The translations under genes and the position numbers were made by a program. Positions 26,901 to 37,625 of a stretch of DNA of 64,000 nucleotides are shown here, piece after piece. The stretch covers positions 24,539,106-24,603,105 of the forward strand of contig JAUJPP010000005.1 of NCBI GenBank assembly GCA_030562195.1. Reading direction: 5' to 3'. This DNA is from Nipponacmea schrenckii (taxonomy: Eukaryota; Mollusca; Gastropoda; Lottiidae). Below the pieces are notes generated by a model. It was not told the origin of the DNA. It saw only the letters and a list, made by a program, of their open reading frames with translations, and made no database searches. Positions within the stretch are counted from its first letter, which is position 1; every line of letters begins with the position of its first letter.

Positions 26901-29900
26901 TATCTGAAAATTACCATTGCGAAATAAAGACCTTATTAGAAAAGAGCATTTCCCATGTAACTGGATCTGTAGGATTTAGACTGGTTTTTCCTGTTACTGA
27001 TGTAGATTCTATTCATTTGTATATGAGGGAGCCAAATTCCTACTTCAGGCTGTTGAAAAAAGGGGAAACACCATGCAGTCAATCTTCATGAAATATATCA
27101 GTAACAGAGAACTTAAAACTCAAATTTATTTCAATTATCTTTTAGAACATTTTGAAGTATCTTGTAACACTTTCTTTTGTTTTCTTTGGATATTAATGAA
27201 AAGCATTGGATGTTATTTTCATCATTAAAATTATTTTGATTGACATATTCATTTATTGTAATAGGGAGTCCTATCTGATGGTCTTTTTTGTGATAAATTA
27301 ATGTATATTAATGTTTATTAAGCCATTACATTGACTTCACAACCTACACTTTAGAACTCAGAAACACCAGACCAAGTTGTAGGCTTTGAATCTCAAGACA
27401 TTATGAAGTGTAAATTTAATGTTTTTTATTTTATCTATTTATAGAATTGTGGAGATGTTTCACCTACTACATTATCACCAGAAGTATCACCAAGTAATTC
27501 TTGTGATGAAGGAGAAGGGGCAACGTAAGTCATTCATATATTCCTGAAGCAGATTCAAATCAGTCTCTTTGTTAACTAGCTATAATTTATGTAATTCATT
27601 TGGGTTTTTTTACATACATGTTCAAGTGTCAAATGTGTGGTAGAGATGCCACTAGGTGTGAATCACTATCCCTCACAAATATTTATTGTAAGAATTGATA
27701 ATACTATAGTTCTTAGTTTCATAATTGGTATTTGTTATTACAAACCTGTGATCTTGGACAATGACGTCAGTTGTCCTGTGGTTCATCAAACTGTTACATT
27801 GTCACTGATATATCTTTGTTATTCCCTAGCCACTCTAGAAACTAGCTGTAAATTTTATGTATCAGCCTCTCAGCTGGCCTCGGCTAAGCTTAATTGACTA
27901 ATTAATGTTAAGCATGTATAGGTAGGAGAGAAAATGGACATTTTATAGTGTGTTTAGAAATTGAATTAGATGTTTCTATTAGTTCTGGCTGATACACTTG
28001 GTAACTCTTTAGAAAAGGAGGATGCTATTACTATCTTGACATAGAATGGAAAGCAACGTCAAAAATGAAAGGAAACTTTTGGTTATGCCAATGCATGCAG
28101 CCGAGGTGAGCTTACTGGGTGATGTCAAGTTAGGATATGCCACATGTTGACATGAAAACAAAATGTTTTGTAGTAATATCGCAGGACGTCTGCGTAGAAG
28201 AAGAAGTTCGGTAGACCTCAATATGAATATATATCCAGGAGATTTATTAGTTCAGGAACATCATAAAAAGTTAATCAAAAGAAATACTATTGCTGATTTC
28301 TATGCAGCTAGAAATGGAACAGGTTCTAGTCCAGAAGGTAAGTTGTTCAAGTTGAGCACATTGGCTTGGTTTTTGTACACTGAACAGTTAATAAGCCATA
28401 TAATATTCATTTCCATAAACACAAATATCTGAATATAACCTTTATTTATACAATGAATTTACCCAATGTTTTTAATGTTTCTGTTTGTACTTTTGAAAAT
28501 GTGAACTTCTTAACATAATGCTTTATTGATGGCTTGTTAGTTGAATTAAAATATTATAATGATTATGTTTTATCATAAATAAATATATAGATCTCATCAT
28601 CTCAGTGTAGAGCAGAAAACTCAGCTTCTAAACAAAAAACTCATCTGTTACTATTCTGTTGGAAACTATATCAATTCAGTCTCTGAAATAATTGTTGACT
28701 CCCTTGGGTATCTGTAAGAATGCTAGAAAGAAAACGACTTGGGTATCTGTCTGTGAGAAAGCTAGAAAGAAAACAACAGAGCAGAATCAAACAGTATTTT
28801 TGATCAATGCCTAGTAATTGGTATTTGAGCTGCCTTTGTATTCAAATGGGAAGTAGACGACATATACATTACAATTGGTATAGTCTTTATTTGTGAAAGT
28901 TGCTTGATTTTCAATTCTACTGACACCTAATTTATTCTTCATAGATTTTGGAATCTCAAAGGTATCATCTGATTTTGTTTGATATTCAAAGGTTTTGATC
29001 TCTGAGTTTTTGTCTTATGTGATACGTTGCCTGTTGTGGTTTGGTCATTACAGATTCAATTCTTGTTTCAGATCCATCAAAGAAAGGAAGGCAGCCATTT
29101 TCCTTGTTAAAATTGGTGAGTATTGATTATCAGTGTAGTTTTATACAACAACTTGGCATTTTACAACTGAAATGTAACCTTTAGATTCAAGGTTAACTTT
29201 GTTTTTTTTTCAAATCCAAATTCTTTTCATTAGTATAGATTTCTGCGTGAAACTCAATTGTAATGTTAACGAGATGATCATTGGAGATCTTGAAAGTTTC
29301 TGGTGAATAAGTCTGATTAATTTAAATTCATTAAATTCTACATTTTGTAGCCCACATTTTATGTCGCAATATATTTATCATGTCATGATGCTATAGGGTC
29401 CATATTGGTGCCAATGCACCTTGGATAGATTTCATTTTAAAATGAATCATTATTGTGACAAAATCTTAAATTGAAATAAATTAAAGACACAAATTCATTA
29501 CATTATATCAAATTAATAAATCTATGTTTAAAAGGCAATTGGATTTTAACATATTTCTGCTTTATTAGAATATGTCTAATTCAGCATTTATGTTACATTA
29601 TTTCTATGTGCTCTAGTTGCAGTGAAAAACAACACTTTATAACTTTTACAATAGTAAAACAGATATTGAACAATATTTTAATTGTCTATTTATAGATGAA
29701 AGCAAGAAGTAAAGAATCATTATCACAATTAGAAGAAATTTTAGCTAAACTGAAACCCTCACAGTTTAAAGATAACCATTTAGCTGTTTATAAGGTACCG
29801 GTATTAATTCTTAAATTACAAACTTGTTACCGGTAACCATGCAATTGGTGACCAATTACATTTATACAATAACATTAAGATTATAACCAAGCAATCCAAT

Positions 29901-32900
29901 TTCTCTTCTCATTAGACATCTTTAACAAAGATCAAACATTTTGTCACTAACATGTTCAGACGAATTTATGGTGTGGCAGATATATAAACTGCGTTTCCAG
30001 TTAGAATTGTGAATAAAGCTAGCTTTAAAGCCAGCTTTATTGCCAAACACGCTGCATTTCCACTAAGTTTATCTGGTTCCCGAACCACTTTATTGACAAG
30101 TCGCGATGTACAAGACTACCGATGTTGCGCCTGAGACTGTCAAATTAGTACTTCTCAATTGCTGAATGAGAAAAAATCCGGCTTCTTCAGTTACTCTTGT
30201 TTAAAAAGCCCCCGATAAATTGCCGAACGCAAAAAGGGAGTTTTTCAGTTCCTGAAACGTAATGGTACGGCAATTTAACAAGTGGAAACACAGAAAAGCT
30301 AGCTTAAAGCTGGCTTTTGGCCAAGTGGATATGCAGTTATATATATCTATATGATTATATATGACAATAATTAAGTTGAGAGGTAACCTTTTAGAAATGA
30401 AGAATAAGTCTATTTTCTATCAGATGTGTTAATTGTCTTATGAACAATTATCAACTGACCACGATAATTGAAATGGAAGGAACCAGGAAGAATAGTAGAA
30501 CAATAACATGCTATTACTACTTTATCTTGAGGTTTTACCAGTAATTCCAATAAACTGAGGTTACTATCCTTGGATTCTGTGATTACCTATTGACCTTTGT
30601 AAGGTTTTCAGGAACTATTGCATCTGAAATATCTTGTGAAGCTTGAAAGACCTGCAGCATCAGATTATATTTTCATGTTAATGTTTGAAATGGTCCATAT
30701 TGAACTTTCAGACAAGTTGAATTCAACACTGTGTAATCATTTAATGGTTTTAAAAGTTTATGATCAGTAATATATTCACCAAATTCCAGGTGTAGAGATT
30801 ATGAATTTACATATTGTGATAATCTTAGTTCTTACATATTGCCTTTCAAACAACAATGTATATTTTAATTATGAATATCTTGGGATAGAAACAGTATATT
30901 TAATAAATACATATAGATCAAAGAAAAAGTTTGAAAAGATATAATTGCTTATTTATCATAAATAGCATATAACTCTTATACCTTGTGTTTCAACCAGAGT
31001 TCACATATTTTGACATATAGGCATCTTTTATGTTTAAATTTTGCAGAATTTACATTGGTCTGATTTAATAGCAAGTTCTGATAAACAACATCAACCTATA
31101 CAGATATCAGATACAGAGAGAAAACGTCGAGAGGCTGTCTGGGAATTGTTTAAAAGTGAATGTGTCTTTTTAATAGATCATCTTATGGTGCTAAAACATG
31201 TAAGTTGCAATAAACTGAAGTACTTTGTACATATTATAAATTAGAAGAATTGGGGAATTTTGGCAAGACAGTGCAGCTGTTGTCGAAGAAAAGATCTCTC
31301 AATGCGTGGCATTTCTTTGCCAGCTATAATTCAGTTGAGTGCAGCAGGATTTTGAATTTTTTGTTTTTGTTTGATTGTATCACATCTAGAGGTATTTAAC
31401 CGAATGCTTTAAGGCATCTGGTTGTGTTCATTATATGGTAAAACCAATTCATCACATAATGATGTATATCTACCTTTTTTTCATGTCTATTGAGCTGCTA
31501 GGGTTTTGAACACCATGAAGTCTTAAAGACACATAAAACAAGTCAATTTACACCAATTTCATATCATCTTACACTCAAACTCTTTTACAAGAATCTATTG
31601 AACAGCATCAATGATTTCTGATTATTTTAGAGTTTCCTTGAACCACTCAAGAAGGTACAAGTAGAGGGATTTTTGATGTATGCTGAACCACAAGATATTT
31701 TTGGTAATTTAGATGAATTATGTTATGTAAGTATGGCGTTTTTGGTAAAATCTTAATCTCATGGTGAATGTCATCTGAAATTAAAATATCTGTACATTTG
31801 TAATGAACTCTGATTGACCATAAAGCCAAAGTTGGCCTACCTCCTAAACATACTTACATTGTCCTAAACATTTTGAGTTGCACTCTTCATTCTTATAAAG
31901 CTTTGTTAATTTTGCATTGTTTTTTCCTTATTTAATACCTAAAGGCTAGTGCACACGAGAGCTCAAAGCTGAACCAAATGTGAAAGATGAAATTCAAAGT
32001 ATAATTTTAAGCAGGTGTCTTATTTCTTGTGTGGATTTTTTTTGTAATTTGATTTCTTGAATTTTCTTAATAATTGTTTTAAGTCTTCGAATTTCTGTAT
32101 CATTCTAGGTTAGTTATACTTTTTGTAAAGATTTTCTATCAGCATTATTAAAAGACATGAGTTCAACAGAATTCTTTTAGAACCAGAGTTTTAATCAAAG
32201 CATTTCAGAGAGTAAGTTCTATGTTTGATGTTTAGTTAAATAGGGCCAACTGTTTTGCTCCTGAAGACGTAACAACATGAATGTAACAATTGCTTGTCTT
32301 GATTAACCAGTAAATACTTGGATAAATTTGAAATTCCTTTGATGTCTTGATTTCTGTTCTTCTGTTTTATTGGTAAATACAATTATATTTCAGTTTTCCA
32401 TCCATTCTAAAGATGGAGCTGTTTATCACACCTACTGTCTCAACTACACCAATGCTTTATCTTATTTAGAAAAACTCAGTGTCTATCCTGAATTTGCAGA
32501 GTTTGCTAAGGTTTGTATTCATATATTGCTCAAAAGTACATCATACATTATTTTGTATGTCTTGAAAAACCTCATATCTCCAAATTAATTAGAATAAAAA
32601 AAGGGTGTCATTTTTACAGGGTCTCAAAATCAATATTGTTTATACGGCAAAAAATTCCAATTTCAAAGAAAAGAGATATATCAGAAATATTAAAATATTC
32701 CCAATATATTTGATTGTTTTTTATTGTATGTGGGTACTAATATGACTTGTTTATTATTTTCTAGTGGTGTGAACTAGATACAAGATGTAATAGATTACAA
32801 CTAACTGATTTATTAGTAGCACCAATGCAACATTGTACTAAATTACCGTTACTATTAAATAATATACGTAAATATACTGCTGATGAAATAGATAGACAAC

Positions 32901-35900
32901 AACTATCAGAATCTATTAATAAAGTTGAAATGAGTTTAAGTAAGTTTTTTTTTACTGTTAAAGGACAAATCTAATATACATCTATATATAACAGTGTGGA
33001 CAAATCTGTTGTTTGATTTTCTAATGAATAAAACTTATGGAGCCATGATGCTTTGTAAAACAATTCTGATATTCCTCTCATTGGTACTTTATTGCGATTG
33101 CTTAAAAACTGTTCTTGGTGTCCTATGAAAAGTTTATTTTGTTCAATGCTATTATTTTGTAGAAAATTTAGAAGAGAAAATGAAATTTGTGAAGAATTTT
33201 GAAAGAGTGCAAGAAATACAAAGACAGATTAGTTGGCCACAAGTTGGTGAACTAGACCCTAGATCATATATTCCTGAGGTTAGTACAGAATACCATATTA
33301 GTTAAACAATCAATATTTTTATTGTCTTTCGGAAACTGACTGTTTCTTTAGTAAGTACTCATTGTCATGCATGGATTTAAACTGATAGTAAAACATATCT
33401 TACAATTAACAGAATCGGAAATTACCAGCAGATAATAGATCTATTATAAATGACAATTGATTTTCTTAATATTTAATTTCCTTGCAGTGTTTAAAAGGTA
33501 CCATTAGTCGACAACCCTGTGAAAAGCTACTGTCTTGTCCTAAAAGACAATTAATTTACGAAGGTCAACTGACATTAATAGGTAATATAATAAGTTTCAT
33601 ATTGTATAGAAAAAGACAACGTTTAAATCTTAGTAGAAGGTGTTATACAAAATGCCCACAGATAATTTCAAAGTTTAGATATACAATAAAACCTCTCCAA
33701 ACCGCATCCTCTATAAACCAGCATCCCCTGTAAACCGGCATATTTGGAAAGTCAGCCGACATCACTATATAATACATAGCAGATAAACCCTGGTTAACCA
33801 GCACACCCTCTAAACTGCAATCCTGCATCGAAATCAAGTCCGAAAGTAGTTAATCTATGGTTAATTGGTTTCTCTAAAACGGCAACTGAATTCGTTCAGC
33901 TTATGGATTAATGGACTTTAATTCCTTCATGACATTAAAGATAATATGAAACGTGCCAATTATTCACTAATCCAATTTAAATATTGATTACTAGTCTATT
34001 TACATTTGATTAAGCTTTTATATTTACCTCTCCCAGTGTTAACCAGCAATCCCTTCAAATCGGCATTTCACAGGTCCGAAAGCGTGACATTTTAGAGGGG
34101 TTTCACTGGATGTTATATACATCATATTTTAGCCAATATATTCTAACTGGGCCTAAAGTCTATTAGATTGTCTGCTTTATTTTACATGCAGGTTCTGATG
34201 CAAGTTTGTGATCTTTAATTTTCCTTGGTTATTTAAAAGTTTTCAAGAGAGATCTTTTGACACCATTATATTATTTCCCACTAAAACTGTTGAAGTGGTA
34301 ATATCTTGCATAATGAAGCAGAAACCTTTCTATATAAATGTCTGTCATTATGAGCATGCAATATTGATTTTTAATGGTGTACTTTCAGAACCTACAAAAT
34401 CAGTTGATGTACATATGTTTTTATTCCATGATATTTTATTATTAACAAAGCCAAAGAAAGGGGCAAGAAAGGTAAGTTACCCTATCAATATACAGTTGGT
34501 TTGAGAATACACAACTATACTTTCTTAGGTTTGATTATTGATTGCACTGCGAAATATCTGTTTCTAAGCCAGACTTTGTGCATGATGCATCAGATAATGA
34601 TATACTTAAAATATCATATGATGAATGCATGGCTTGAGTAGGACAGAATTTATGGAAGGACAAAGCAAAGAGCTATAACAGTAAGAGTGTGTGCATTAAA
34701 TGATTTGAGTTCTTTGCCCTTCCATTTTTCCTACACAAGCTGTGCATAGCATTGCATTCATGGTATTTTTAATGCATATTATAATCTGATCTCTTGTATT
34801 ACCCTTTAAAAGTATTAATCTCCACAATTGTTGTCACTATGTATGTCCGTCCGCACTAGAAGGCACAATTCTTGACAGATTTTAATAAAATATTGTACCC
34901 AGAACTGAAGTATATGACAGAAGGTTGAATATTTATTCCAGTGATTGTTACTGTACTAATAAGTTTTATCATCAAATAAAATACCGCTAGTGGGTATAAT
35001 ACCTGGCTTTAGCTATCTTCTTTAATTCTAGTTCATTCCAGTGTTGCCAATGTAAATGATTTATGTACTCAAAGAAGCACCATAGCATGAAGTCTGGCTT
35101 TAAAACAGTAATAGTGTGTACATTAAACAATCAAAGCACCATTATTATTACACAAATTTTTATATTGTTCAATGACAATATTTTTTTGCAGAAAGTGACG
35201 ACATTAGAACCAGGAGCCAAGTCACCTAATTTAGGTTCCAGTTCCACAGATAAAACAATGTATACTGTATATCGGCAACCAATAGCATTAGATAGATTTA
35301 CATTACATGATATCTCTACAGTTGATGCTGCAGGTACACCTGACATTCTTACTATGGTTAAAGTTTAATAATAATTTTAAAATGAACGTAAAGGTTGGAA
35401 TCATTAAAATGAAATTAAATTTGAAAACTGTAATAAAACAGACAGACTATGAATAATATAATAAAATTTTATGGTATTCTGAATTTGAAAAATAATAAAG
35501 AAAAGTGATTTAGTACTAATATTACTCAGATATAGATATATTCCCCTGGAGGTACATCGTGCTAGTGTCCAATGACATCATATCAATTATTTTTATAATA
35601 TTTTACGCCACTTTGATGTACTTCAAGGGGAGATATATCAATATGTCATAAATTCTGAACAATCAAGGACACATAATTGGTAATATTTTTATTAGTTATA
35701 TTTTCTCTTTTACAGCAAGTGGTTTAAAACATGCATTTGTATTGGTACAGATTAGTAGATTTCAACAAATAATAGGTGTATATACATTACAATGTTCATG
35801 TGATTTAAATAAGGTTAGTATTAAGTTATCATATGGTTGAGAGTGAGAGTCACTGAAGCTTATAGTAATCAACTACTAGTATTACTATAAAGATTGCTGG

Positions 35901-36446
35901 TGGGGGACACTTTTTGTATCAAGTTAGTCATTATGAGTAGCATCATTGAGCAATTGAATTCTTATTGGGACTTTTGTGATAAAGTGATAAGATAATAATT
36001 GCTATAAAAATCACTTAAAGGAGATTGATATAGTGATATCATGATTAGAATCAATGTAAAAAATATAAATGATTGAAGAGTTGTGTTGTTTTGTAGTGAT
36101 ATCTAATAACACTATCAACTAATGTCATTGAAAATCGCAGGAAGATGCTAGTAATAAATTATTGAACAAATTTTAGTAATTAATATTATTGTATCATTTA
36201 CATCTAATATTTATCATAAAAATATTATTATTTTTTCAGGCAACATGGGTTACAAATATTAATGAAGCTAAGGATAAATTTTGTGCAACATCAACTAGTC
36301 GTCAAAGTTCATTTAAAGAAAATAGAAATCCTAAAACTGAGGAAAAAGATGTGAACATAGTGCGCTCTCCTAGAAGGGTAAAACGGAACAGTGTTATGAG
36401 AAGGATTCACGGTAAATCACGTTCAATGGATGCTGTTTTTCTATGA
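14816..36446 (+). CDS. PLEKHG7: Rho guanine nucleotide exchange factor, PLEKHG7/PLEKHG5-like, 5' partial
   Basis: Sixteen exons joined in phase encode about 627 residues of a Dbl-family exchange factor, which would load GTP onto Rho-type GTPases at membranes or the actin cytoskeleton. In order: a polar Ser/Arg-rich N-terminal part (residues 1-167), a DH domain (about 190-400) and a PH domain (about 435-575), then a short basic Ser-rich tail ending in AVFL. DH motifs seen are EAVWELFKSECVFL (CR1) and LTDLLVAPMQHCTKLPLLL (CR3). In CR3 the usual QR is QH and the Tyr before PLLL is Leu. PH signs are the strands IYEGQLTLI and VHMFLFHDILLLTKP and the invariant helix Trp in ATWV. The arrangement CLKGT...LIYEGQLTL fits PLEKHG7 best from memory; PLEKHG5 is the alternative. 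One exon has a frameshift. The start codon is upstream or unrecognised. Confidence 0.75.
14930..19036. other. First part of the 12.5-kb GEF intron
   Basis: AT-rich, with no exon recognised. It contains a nested hairpin at 16632-16686, listed separately. Confidence 0.45.
16632..16686. repeat. Nested 55-nt inverted repeat in intron
   Basis: Outer arms CCAAAGTGG (16632-16640) and CCACTTTGG (16678-16686) enclose inner arms CCAATCAAA (16652-16660) and TTTGATTGG (16666-16674). Both arm pairs are perfect. Confidence 0.7.
19037..20660. repeat. Satellite of alternating 65/78/84-bp units, about 21 copies
   Basis: The core is TTACAACTGATCTATTTCAG followed by TTGAAATACAT. Units come in three lengths, about 65, 78 and 84 bp, differing by presence of a segment of about 19 bp containing TTAAGCCTAGCCA. 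The core holds the inverted repeat CAACTG...CAGTTG. Units differ by few substitutions, so the array is homogenised. An open frame of 125 codons at its right end simply reads through the repeat. It lies inside the large GEF intron. Confidence 0.93.
20671..20696. repeat. (GTT)n microsatellite
   Basis: About eight GTT triplets directly after the satellite array. Confidence 0.9.
21180..21430 (-). mobile_element. SINE copy, reverse orientation
   Basis: Read on the minus strand it contains GGATGGAACAATAAATCAAG, CAATGTGCTACAGGCTGTG, AAGATCCCTTGCAA and ends with GGATGTAAAACTCC followed by TTTCATTTCATTTT. The same motifs occur in order in the copies near 10690, 40960 and 52630. It is the longest body copy here and shows the 3' end best. 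Its head near 21420 is degenerate. Confidence 0.65.
21440..27444. other. Remainder of the 12.5-kb GEF intron
   Basis: AT-rich sequence with no exon recognised, a short TTG-rich run near 25060-25086 and no array. Open frames are below 65 codons. Confidence 0.45.
27445..27524 (+). CDS. PLEKHG7: GEF exon b
   Basis: The acceptor is TTTATAG and the donor AC|GTAAGT. The 80 bp start in phase 0 and leave two bases for the next exon. It reads NCGDVSPTTLSPEVSPSN then SCDEGEGA, a Ser/Pro-rich disordered segment with several SP/TP-type sites. Confidence 0.75.
28174..28337 (+). CDS. PLEKHG7: GEF exon c, basic segment before the DH domain
   Basis: The acceptor is TTTTGTAG and the donor GAAG|GTAAGT. The 164 bp complete the split codon and leave one base. 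It encodes NIAGRLRRRRSSVDLN, then a conserved-looking KKLIKRNTIADFYAARNG. RRRRSS is a basophilic-kinase-like site (inference). Confidence 0.8.
29072..29115 (+). CDS. PLEKHG7: GEF exon d, 44-bp mini exon
   Basis: The acceptor is TTGTTTCAG and the donor TTG|GTGAGT. It encodes DPSKKGRQPFSLLKL once the split codon is completed. The exon is very short but its phase fits exactly between its neighbours. Confidence 0.8.
29696..29794 (+). CDS. PLEKHG7: GEF exon e
   Basis: The acceptor is TTTATAG and the donor AAG|GTACCG. It has 33 codons in phase 0 reading MKARSKESLSQLEEILAK then LKPSQFKDNHLAVYK, probably an amphipathic helix leading into the DH region. Confidence 0.85.
29983..30342. mobile_element. 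MITE-like inverted-repeat element in GEF intron
   Basis: The left end ATAAACTGCGTTTCCAGTT and right end AAGTGGATATGCAGTTATAT form imperfect terminal inverted repeats. Just inside both ends lies a second inverted pair built from AAGCTAGCTT and AAGCTGGCTTT-type sequence. Flanking TATA could be a target duplication. It has no coding capacity. Confidence 0.6.
31047..31199 (+). CDS. PLEKHG7: GEF exon f, start of DH domain
   Basis: The acceptor is TTTTGCAG and the donor CAT|GTAAGT; 51 codons, phase 0. It reads NLHWSDLIASSDKQ... and then RREAVWELFKSECVFLIDHL, which is DH conserved region 1. Its Glu contacts the GTPase switch I in known DH domains. The usual Tyr three residues after that Glu is Phe here. 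Confidence 0.9.
31631..31726 (+). CDS. PLEKHG7: GEF exon g, DH domain
   Basis: The acceptor is TATTTTAG and the donor TAT|GTAAGT; 32 codons, phase 0. It reads SFLEPLKKVQVEGFLMYAEP then QDIFGNLDELCY, the typical end of DH conserved region 1 and the following F-x-N-x-x-E helix. Confidence 0.92.
32109..32211 (+). pseudogene. PLEKHG7: GEF exon h, DH domain, with one-base frameshift
   Basis: The acceptor is CATTCTAG and the donor CAGAGA|GTAAGT. The exon is 103 bp where phase 0 on both sides demands a multiple of three. The frame from exon g reads VSYTFCKDFLSALLKDMSST then EFF and a TAG stop at 32178-32180. From the same spot the next frame reads RTRVLIKAFQR to the donor, exactly what the DH helix needs. 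The break lies in the T run 32175-32178, which has one T too many for the frame. All other exons are intact, so a consensus error is the simplest explanation; a real null allele is possible. Confidence 0.85.
32394..32510 (+). CDS. PLEKHG7: GEF exon i, DH domain
   Basis: The acceptor is TATTTCAG and the donor AAG|GTTTGT, a weaker form than at the other exons. It has 39 codons, phase 0, containing GAVYHTYCLNYTNALSYLEK and then YPEFAEFAK, the conserved central DH helix Y-x-x-Y-C-x-N-Y. Confidence 0.92.
32765..32939 (+). CDS. PLEKHG7: GEF exon j, DH conserved region 3
   Basis: The acceptor is TTTTCTAG and the donor TTAA|GTAAGT; 175 bp leaving one base. It encodes WCELDTRCNRLQLTDLLVAP followed by MQHCTKLPLLLNNIRKYT, the most conserved DH helix, then a helix to KVEMSL. 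The Lys in TKLPLLL keeps the basic residue of the canonical R/K-Y-P-L-L-L motif. Confidence 0.93.
33163..33278 (+). CDS. PLEKHG7: GEF exon k, DH-PH linker
   Basis: The acceptor is ATTTTGTAG and the donor GAG|GTTAGT. It completes a Lys codon and reads NLEEKMKFVKNFERVQEIQR then QISWPQVGELDPRSYIPE, the last DH helix and the linker to the PH domain. Confidence 0.9.
33488..33581 (+). CDS. PLEKHG7: GEF exon l, start of PH domain
   Basis: The acceptor is CTTGCAG and the donor ATAG|GTAATA; 94 bp leaving one base. It reads CLKGTISRQPCEKLLSCPKR then QLIYEGQLTLI, the first PH strand. The downstream intron contains a MITE-like element. Confidence 0.9.
33682..34108. mobile_element. MITE-like element with CAGTGAAACCCCTCTA-type ends
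   Basis: The left end CAATAAAACCTCTCC and the right end GAGGGGTTTCACTG are imperfect inverted repeats. Subterminal repeats of AAACCAGCAT/AAACCGGCAT type occur near both ends. Termini beginning CAGT...AACCTCT are known from pogo/Tc1-like elements with TA targets, and TA lies at the left boundary. No transposase is visible. The class assignment is inference. Confidence 0.55.
34389..34471 (+). CDS. PLEKHG7: GEF exon m, PH strands
   Basis: The acceptor is ACTTTCAG and the donor AAG|GTAAGT; 83 bp in phase. It reads EPTKSVDVHMFLFHDILLLT then KPKKGARK: the hydrophobic PH strands and the basic loop that binds phosphoinositides in many PH domains. Confidence 0.92.
34835..35040 (+). repeat. Dispersed repeat family A, copy 2
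   Basis: It shares ordered motifs with 13150-13460 (GCACAATTCTTGA, GGTTGAATATTT, GCTAGTGGG, TACCTGGC). Intronic, old and noncoding. Confidence 0.5.
35192..35333 (+). CDS. PLEKHG7: GEF exon n, PH domain
   Basis: The acceptor is TTTTTGCAG and the donor GCAG|GTACAC; 142 bp leaving one base. It reads KVTTLEPGAKSPNLGSSS, then TVYRQPIALDRFTLHDISTV. The segment QPIALDRFTL matches the QPIPLDRL-type strand remembered from PLEKHG7. Confidence 0.88.
35530..35645. mobile_element. Tiny MITE/hairpin, about 115 bp
   Basis: GATATATTCCCC plus TGGAGGTACATC at the left and GATGTACTTCAAGGGG plus AGATATATC at the right form imperfect 24-base arms around about 55 bases. It is intronic and noncoding. Confidence 0.55.
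35716..35813 (+). CDS. PLEKHG7: GEF exon o, PH domain
   Basis: The acceptor is TTTTACAG and the donor AAG|GTTAGT; 98 bp in phase. It reads ASGLKHAFVLVQISRFQQII then GVYTLQCSCDLNK, the last PH strands before the C-terminal helix. Confidence 0.9.
36240..36446 (+). CDS. PLEKHG7: GEF terminal exon
   Basis: The acceptor is TTTTTTCAG; 69 codons including the TGA stop at 36444-36446. It opens with ATWVTNINEAKDKF, the PH C-terminal helix with its invariant Trp. It then continues into a Ser/Lys/Arg tail (SPRRVKRNSVMRRIHGKSRS) ending MDAVFL. The last residues V-F-L have the form of a class II PDZ ligand (inference only). Confidence 0.88.
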   Translation, partial: ATWVTNINEAKDKFCATSTSRQSSFKENRNPKTEEKDVNIVRSPRRVKRNSVMRRIHGKSRSMDAVFL

Positions 36447-37625
36447 CAGTGACTTTCTTGGACAGTTTCGGCACCAAGTAAATCATGTCTTCTGTAATAC
36501 AGGGTGCACATCATTATGGCACCATGGACTTCACTTTCTTATGGAATGTTTATTCTTGATATCAAATAACACAAAGAATAAAGAATATTTCACAAATGAA
36601 TACAACAACGCTTCTTTAAGACTGGAAGGCTAGGTTAATGTATTTAAACAGAAGTTAAAAATCTTGTAACTGTGTGATTAACTCTGTGATTTACAAATAG
36701 AAGTGGTAAATATGAAACCAAGAGACGAGAGCAGGTTAAGTTCTAGTTTTGCAAGTATTTGCAGATTATTTGTTACAAATATGTCTATCTTGGTTTCTCA
36801 GAAGAGTTTTATGTAGTTAAGATAACTGAATATTTAATTATCTATTCACACAGGTAAGAATTCAACATAAGGACAGCCAGATTTACAATGGCATTTCTGA
36901 AATGTCTGTATAATGAATTTATAATGCCAATTTATGTTGTCATAAATTATATATGGTTGATTTGATATACTTGAAGATATATGGGTCTGTAAAATTTTAC
37001 AGTAATAGATCTAGTCAAATATATCCAGTCTAAGAAATAAGGGAGATTATACTAGTTTTCAGCTGTCATTTCACACACAAAAAACAAATGGGTTCCTGTG
37101 AAAATATTTATTATTGTAAAGTGGCAGTTTGATGTTAATCATTTTCTGTTTTCAGTGGTATTTTGCTTGACAGCAGTCATTTCTTTTCTGTATTAGAGTG
37201 TTATTATAGCTCAGTAACATTTGGCTGAAAAGTTGTTAATGTGTTGAGAGATAAAATAAATAATGAATCAAATTGAAACTAAAGATTTCAATTATCTACT
37301 AAATTCTAATGAGAATATTCTATTCTTGTATGCAAGTAAGGTGTGTATTATACATGCTTGTGCACTTTATTCTGAATTTTACTCTAAATAGAATATTTGT
37401 TTTAGTCTGCAGTCTACACAGTTGTTATATTATTGTTATGATTCATTATAAGATTTTCTACTGAGCTGTGATACAACAGAAATATATTGTTTTTTATATT
37501 GTTTTAGAATGTCAGTAGATGTATTGTCATAGAATGAGGCCAAGGTGGCTGAACACTGATCTCAATATTACAGGCTGTGATTGATTATGATAAGTGTTAA
37601 AGATTATTTCAGATTGCTCTCATAA
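36447..37625 (+). other. Probable GEF 3' UTR and downstream DNA
   Basis: No further exon is seen after the stop. AATAAA occurs at 36578-36583 and again at 37255-37260; either could end the transcript, and a T/G-rich stretch follows the second near 37320-37370. The sequence does not decide between them. Confidence 0.35.

Noticed and set aside
32124..32180. A tiny intron (GTAAAG...TTCTTTTAG) explaining the frameshift exon
   Set aside because: Splicing there creates TAA at the junction. Joining the previous exon straight to 32181 gives the wrong frame and loses the RTRVLIKAFQR segment.
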